Of a stretch of DNA of 8,229 nt, positions 6,250 to 8,229 are shown piece by piece. The stretch comes from DASQPR01 sp035713725 (GTDB lineage Bacteria > Actinomycetota > Actinomycetes > Mycobacteriales > Micromonosporaceae): NCBI GenBank assembly GCA_035713725.1, contig DASTMZ010000058.1:1-8229 (forward strand), read 5' to 3'. The notes beneath the pieces were generated by a model. It made no database searches. It was not told the origin of the DNA and worked only from the letters and a program-made list of their open reading frames with translations. The position numbers were made by a program, and so were the translations under genes. The number at the start of each line of letters is the position of its first letter. The first letter of the stretch is position 1.

Positions 6250-6282
6250 GTACTGCCCGGCCAAGCCGCTGTCGGGGCCTAG

Positions 6283-7698
6283 TCACCAGTTGCCGCGATG
6301 CTCCGGCACCAACGCGATGAACGGCGTGATGCACACCAGCATTAGCGCGAACATCGCGAAGATGTGCGCCTGCGTGAGACCTGGATCGCCACTGCGCGCC
6401 AGGATCGCGGTGCTTACCGATACAGCGGTGATCTGACCGGCCTGCCGGAACATGCCGCGCAGACCGGCGACCGCCGCGACATGCTCCGGCGCGAGTTGCA
6501 GCGACGCATTGTTCGCGGCCGGCAGTGAGATGCCCATGCCCACCCCGGTCAGGCACGCGGCCAGCGCGAGCCAGGCGTATGGCGACAGGTGGATCGGACT
6601 GAGCGACATGGCCACCAACCCGGCGGCGGTGAGCAGGAAGCCGCCGACCATCGGCCCGCGATAGCCGGTGCGGCGCAACGCCATCGCGGAGATGCCGGCG
6701 AACGCGATGATGCCGACAGAGCGCGCGGACAGCAACGTACCGGACTCGAGCGTACGGATGCCGTAGCGCTGCGTGGCGTAGAGCGGCACTAGCGCGCCGA
6801 AGCCGAGGGCGGCACTGCCGTACAGGAAGTTGATCGTGTTCATCACGCCGAACCCGTGACCGCGCAACAGCTTCACCGGGATGAACGGGTTGCTGGTGCG
6901 CGACGTGTGCCACACGAACACGGTGAGCGCGATCACCGCGATGGCGGCCGGCAGCAGGAGGCCGACGCCCGACAGCGAGGCGCCGCGCCCGCCGAGATAC
7001 GAGATGCCCACCATGCCGCCGAGGATCGCAGCGCCGAGGGACGCCATCCCGACGATGTCGAGACGTGCCCGGGTGCCGACCGGAGCGTTGCGCGGGATGT
7101 ACTTGAGCGCGACCACGATCAGCACCGCGCCGATGGGTACGTTCACGAGGAAGATGCCGCGCCATGACCAGTACGTGACGAAGACGCCGCCGATCGCCGG
7201 CCCGATGATGCCGCCGATCGGGTTGATGCTCGTGAACATGCCAACGGCGCGATCGCGCTGCGCGCCGAAGTTGTCGGCGACCATGCCGGTGGCGGACGGA
7301 ATGAACCCAGCACCACCGATCGCCTGCACGGCGCGCAGCACGAGCAGCTCGTAGATGTTGTCGGCCAGTCCGCAGAACAGCGATGCGAGCGTGAACATCG
7401 CGATGGCGACGAGGAACACCGTCCGGCGACCGTACTGGTCAGACACCCGACCGGCGAGCGGCAGCACCAGGACGCGTCCCAGCGCGTACACCGTGATGGT
7501 CCAGCCCGCCCAGTTGATCGGGGCGCGCAACTCGTGCCCGATGGCCGGCAGCGCGGTGGCCACGATCGTCTGATCGATCGACGCCATCAACATGCCGACG
7601 GACACGATCGCGAAAATCAGCCGGCGTCGTGGGTTCGGTCCGCCGTCGTCGTCCGCCGCCGTCGTGCTCGGGGGCGCCTGGCCGACAACGGTACGCAC
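6283..7698 (-). CDS. DHA2-family MFS multidrug exporter (EmrB/QacA type)
   Basis: A 471-aa membrane protein with about 14 hydrophobic helices, expected to expel drugs or other toxic compounds in exchange for protons. Markers include SIDQTIVATALPAI in helix 1 (residues 40-53, with the family aspartate D42), motif A GRVSDQYGRRTVF (83-95), and the motif C region PIGGIIGPAIGGVF followed by WSWRGIFLVNVPIG (160-190). The length and WRGIFxxNVPIG segment are typical of the 14-helix DHA2 subfamily. The GTG at 7698 lies exactly where transcription from the TAATCT -10 should start, and no Shine-Dalgarno sequence is present, so translation is probably leaderless. The promoter spacer carries a perfect palindrome, and a MarR gene is divergent, so the exporter is likely derepressed by a ligand of that regulator. 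The substrate is unknown. Confidence 0.93.
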   Translation of the reverse strand: MRTVVGQAPPSTTAADDDGGPNPRRRLIFAIVSVGMLMASIDQTIVATALPAIGHELRAPINWAGWTITVYALGRVLVLPLAGRVSDQYGRRTVFLVAIAMFTLASLFCGLADNIYELLVLRAVQAIGGAGFIPSATGMVADNFGAQRDRAVGMFTSINPIGGIIGPAIGGVFVTYWSWRGIFLVNVPIGAVLIVVALKYIPRNAPVGTRARLDIVGMASLGAAILGGMVGISYLGGRGASLSGVGLLLPAAIAVIALTVFVWHTSRTSNPFIPVKLLRGHGFGVMNTINFLYGSAALGFGALVPLYATQRYGIRTLESGTLLSARSVGIIAFAGISAMALRRTGYRGPMVGGFLLTAAGLVAMSLSPIHLSPYAWLALAACLTGVGMGISLPAANNASLQLAPEHVAAVAGLRGMFRQAGQITAVSVSTAILARSGDPGLTQAHIFAMFALMLVCITPFIALVPEHRGNW

Positions 7699-7704
7699 AA
7701 CCGT

Positions 7705-7733
7705 AGATTACACTGCTTGCCGGCAAGCAACTA
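7705..7733 (-). promoter_or_regulatory. Predicted promoter of the MFS exporter gene
   Basis: TAATCT (7710..7705) is a strong -10 and lies 6 nt before the GTG at 7698, so the predicted +1 is the first base of the start codon. The -35 position (7733..7728, TAGTTG, spacer 17) is weak. The spacer is filled by the palindrome at 7714-7729, a position suited to repression. Confidence 0.5.
7714..7729. promoter_or_regulatory. Perfect 16-bp palindrome, probable MarR operator
   Basis: TGCTTGCCGGCAAGCA is identical to its reverse complement over all 16 bp. It lies between the -35 and -10 of the MFS promoter, 105 bp upstream of the divergent marR-type start. Size, symmetry and the CTTGCCGGCAAG core resemble operators of actinobacterial MarR repressors that control neighbouring MFS pumps. 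Binding by the regulator at 7834 is inferred from location. Confidence 0.75.
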
Positions 7734-7833
7734 AATGGCGCGCGTCGGACCGCGATTGATCCAGTCGTGCGGCACACTCGAAATGGCACGGATACCAGCC
7801 GCGCGCGGCATACGGACAGCAAGTGGAGACGCG

Positions 7834-8229
7834 ATGGACACCGAATCGGTCACGCGGCTGCGCCGGGTGGTGGGCAAGCTCGCGCGTCAGCTGAACGCGT
7901 CCGCCACCGGCGAGGGACTGACGCCGACACAGGCCTCCGTGCTCGGGCTGGTCGCCGGCCGGGGCCCGTTGTCGATCGCCGCACTCACCGAGCTCGAGGG
8001 CCTCAACCCGACGATGCTGTCACGCGTGCTGACCAAGCTCGACGAGGCCGGCCTAGTCGAGCGCATTCGGGACCCCGCCGACTTGCGCACCGCGTCGGTG
8101 CGCATCACGCCGGAGGGCAACCGGATCCACGAGCGGATCCGCAACCGGCGTACCGCGATCGTGTCGGAGTGCGTGGCGCGCCTGCCGGCCAAGCACGCCG
8201 ATGCGCTGACCCGCGCGCTGCCCGCGCTC
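7834..8229 (+). CDS. MarR-family repressor, cut by right edge
   Basis: The first 132 residues of a MarR-type winged-helix regulator; the C-terminal dimerisation helix runs past the window. The HTH is at about residues 46-70 (LSIAALTELEGLNPTMLSRV, then LTKL), and the wing carries the family signature DxRxxxVRxTxxG as DPADLRTASVRITPEG (80-95, D80 and R85). The ATG at 7834 has GGAG at 7825-7828 with a 5-nt spacer, so the start is well supported. It is divergent from the MFS exporter across a 135-bp gap with a perfect palindrome, the classic arrangement in which the repressor controls the pump and often itself. No clear promoter for this gene was found; TTGATC at 7756-7761 is a possible -35 without a convincing -10. 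Confidence 0.92.
   Translation, partial: MDTESVTRLRRVVGKLARQLNASATGEGLTPTQASVLGLVAGRGPLSIAALTELEGLNPTMLSRVLTKLDEAGLVERIRDPADLRTASVRITPEGNRIHERIRNRRTAIVSECVARLPAKHADALTRALPAL

Noticed and set aside
6250..6282. Possible bidirectional terminator between aceB and the MFS gene
   Set aside because: Only a 4-bp GCCC/GGGC or CCCG/CGGG pairing with a long loop and no T-tract is visible, too weak to call.
7798..7809. 12-bp palindrome GCCGCGCGCGGC upstream of the MarR start
   Set aside because: A simple GC alternation that arises easily by chance in this base composition; it has no promoter elements around it.

Overview
The window looks like chromosomal DNA from a high-GC actinobacterium. Third codon positions are overwhelmingly G/C, GTG starts are common, several start codons sit where a leaderless transcript would begin, and the families seen (a Kdp potassium pump preceded by small membrane proteins, a polyketide-type ABC exporter, GbsR/MarR-type repressors) are typical of actinomycetes. 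The species cannot be named from the sequence alone.

Region 1 (1-791, minus strand) is the front of a probable kdp potassium-uptake operon running out of the left edge. It holds a 154-aa four-helix membrane protein that resembles the DUF4118 sensor module of KdpD as a separate protein, a 27-residue single-helix microprotein with a strong ribosome binding site, and the first codons of a probable kdpF overlapping the microprotein stop codon. Two candidate regulatory elements accompany it: a pair of 19-bp direct repeats 32 bp apart upstream of the first gene, and a perfect 8-bp stem in the leader of the microprotein.

Region 2 (792-3943) is an ABC exporter module. The ATPase and a 533-aa ABC-2 permease on the minus strand are coupled through an ATGA overlap. 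A divergent GbsR/MarR-like regulator lies on the plus strand. The short divergent control region (about 3392-3454) holds overlapping promoters around an imperfect palindrome that could let the regulator control both directions. The ATPase ends in a 15-bp tandem repeat encoding SIGSK pentapeptides.

Region 3 (3940-6249) holds an uncharacterised 224-aa protein with an Ada-like cysteine motif on the minus strand and, divergent from it, malate synthase A (aceB) of the glyoxylate shunt on the plus strand.

Region 4 (6283-8229) is a second drug-export module: a 14-helix DHA2-type MFS transporter on the minus strand and a divergent MarR repressor, cut by the right edge. A perfect 16-bp palindrome in the MFS promoter is the likely repressor operator. 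The window therefore holds two independent transporter-plus-divergent-repressor units beside potassium transport and glyoxylate metabolism genes. I saw no RNA gene, CRISPR array, insertion sequence or prophage.
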